Of a stretch of DNA of 6,314 bases, positions 5,676 through 6,314 are shown in pieces (positions within the stretch are counted from its first letter, which is position 1; the number at the start of each line of letters is the position of its first letter). The notes beneath the pieces are model-generated. The model was not told the origin of the DNA and searched no databases. It saw nothing but the letters and a program-made list of their open reading frames with translations. A program made the translations under genes and the position numbers. This DNA comes from an uncultured Candidatus Melainabacteria bacterium. Lineage in GTDB: Bacteria; Cyanobacteriota; Vampirovibrionia; Gastranaerophilales; Gastranaerophilaceae. The stretch covers positions 1-6,314 of the forward strand of contig CAKVJR010000101.1 in NCBI GenBank assembly GCA_934754855.1, written 5' to 3'.

Positions 5676-6314
5676 ATGACACTGTTACAGTTATCGGAAG
5701 CACATATCATAGGAGCGGTCATCTCGTTTTTGACCTCAATTTTCATCGTTCCTGCGGTAATATATTTTTCAGAAAAGAAAGGCTTGGTTGACAACCCCGG
5801 CGGAAGAAAAATTCACGACCACCCCGTACCGAGATTGGGCGGCGTAGCGGTTTGGCTCAGCACAATGCTAACTTTCTTATTTTTGGTATTTTTAAGTTAT
5901 TATCCCTACGGCTCATTGCTTTCGGGCATTTTGCTCGGAAGTTCGTTAATGTTCCTTTTGGGATTAATTGACGACATTTACTGTTTAGATGCGAAATTCA
6001 AATTATTCATACAACTCTCAATCGCAACGATAGTCTATTGTTTAGGCATAAGAATAGAAGATGTTTATCTTCCGTTCGGATTATCGTTCCACTTGGGATT
6101 TTTGTCTTGGTTTGTTACAACGGCGTGGATTGTCGGTGTTTCAAACGCAGTAAACTTCATTGACGGAATTGACGGACTTGCAGGGTCTGTTATTTCAATC
6201 AGTGCGGTAACTTTGGGCTTAGTTGCAGCGGGAACGTCGGTTTCAGGAATGGTAAGTCCTTTGATTGCATTCATTTTAGCGGGTGCAATGCTTGCGTTTT
6301 TAACATACAATTTC
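5676..6314 (+). CDS. wecA: Polyprenyl-phosphate GlcNAc-1-phosphate transferase, WecA/TagO type (3' end outside the window)
   Basis: This membrane enzyme transfers a HexNAc-1-phosphate from a UDP-sugar to undecaprenyl phosphate, the first step in a lipid-linked surface polymer (O-antigen, enterobacterial common antigen or teichoic acid, depending on the organism). The frame stays open for 213 residues to the right edge; family members are usually about 320-370 aa. Visible motifs are KIHDHPVPRLGG (45-56), LIDD (97-100) with the Mg2+-binding Asp pair, L104 to KL (109-110), and NAVNFIDGIDGLAG (157-170) with N160, D163 and D166. The segment ends in AFLTYNF, which in the family precedes the cytoplasmic catalytic loop. 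About seven hydrophobic segments are visible (near 11-31, 54-76, 80-98, 111-125, 140-160, 172-187 and 193-211). The MraY-specific pentapeptide motifs are not seen, so WecA/TagO fits better. AAGGA (5662-5666) overlaps the glyA stop and lies 9 nt from the ATG, indicating an operon. Confidence 0.92.
   Translation, partial: MTLLQLSEAHIIGAVISFLTSIFIVPAVIYFSEKKGLVDNPGGRKIHDHPVPRLGGVAVWLSTMLTFLFLVFLSYYPYGSLLSGILLGSSLMFLLGLIDDIYCLDAKFKLFIQLSIATIVYCLGIRIEDVYLPFGLSFHLGFLSWFVTTAWIVGVSNAVNFIDGIDGLAGSVISISAVTLGLVAAGTSVSGMVSPLIAFILAGAMLAFLTYNF

Noticed and set aside
6065..6310. An 81-codon minus-strand open frame at the right edge.
   Set aside because: It lies opposite the WecA-type gene, which has diagnostic motifs over the same bases.

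Overview
The window comes from an AT-rich bacterial chromosome with dense, compact operons and clear Shine-Dalgarno sites (AGGTGA, AGGAG, AAGGA). The gene set is a free-living bacterium's core metabolism. A CooC-type nickel-insertion ATPase, a radical SAM enzyme and tetrahydrofolate one-carbon genes fit an anaerobe. I cannot place it to a phylum. A low-GC gut or sediment lineage (Firmicutes, Gastranaerophilales/Melainabacteria, Elusimicrobiota) is possible, but that is a guess.

Layout. (1) Positions 2-652, plus strand: the 3' part of an endonuclease IV-like TIM-barrel gene, cut by the left edge. (2) 653-793: a convergent intergenic gap holding most of a four-copy array of a 15-bp imperfect palindrome, AACACNATTNGTGTT. 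The outer copies overlap the stop codons of both flanking genes. (3) 4287-794, minus strand: four genes in two coupled pairs, dnaJ-queE and then cooC-like-folD. The pairs are separated by an intrinsic terminator whose loop contains the -10 box of a near-consensus promoter for the second pair. (4) 4288-4427: a divergent promoter region with a perfect -10 for dnaJ and two AACGTT palindromes one helical turn apart. (5) 4428-5663, plus strand: glyA, followed 12 bp later by a polyprenyl-phosphate GlcNAc-1-phosphate transferase (WecA/TagO type) that runs off the right edge and is not closed in this window.

How the genes work together. GlyA makes 5,10-methylene-THF from serine, and FolD oxidises it to 10-formyl-THF, so the window holds two consecutive steps of folate one-carbon metabolism in separate, opposed operons. 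The translational coupling (ATGA overlap) of folD to a CooC-family ATPase recalls acetogen gene clusters and suggests a CO dehydrogenase or other nickel enzyme elsewhere in the genome. None is encoded here. QueE belongs to 7-deazaguanine (queuosine) synthesis; DnaJ is a shortened co-chaperone with only one zinc centre. The WecA-type enzyme starts synthesis of a lipid-linked cell-surface polymer.

I found no clearly new multi-gene system. The most unusual items are the palindrome array, the promoter nested in a terminator, the reduced DnaJ and the CooC-folD pairing.
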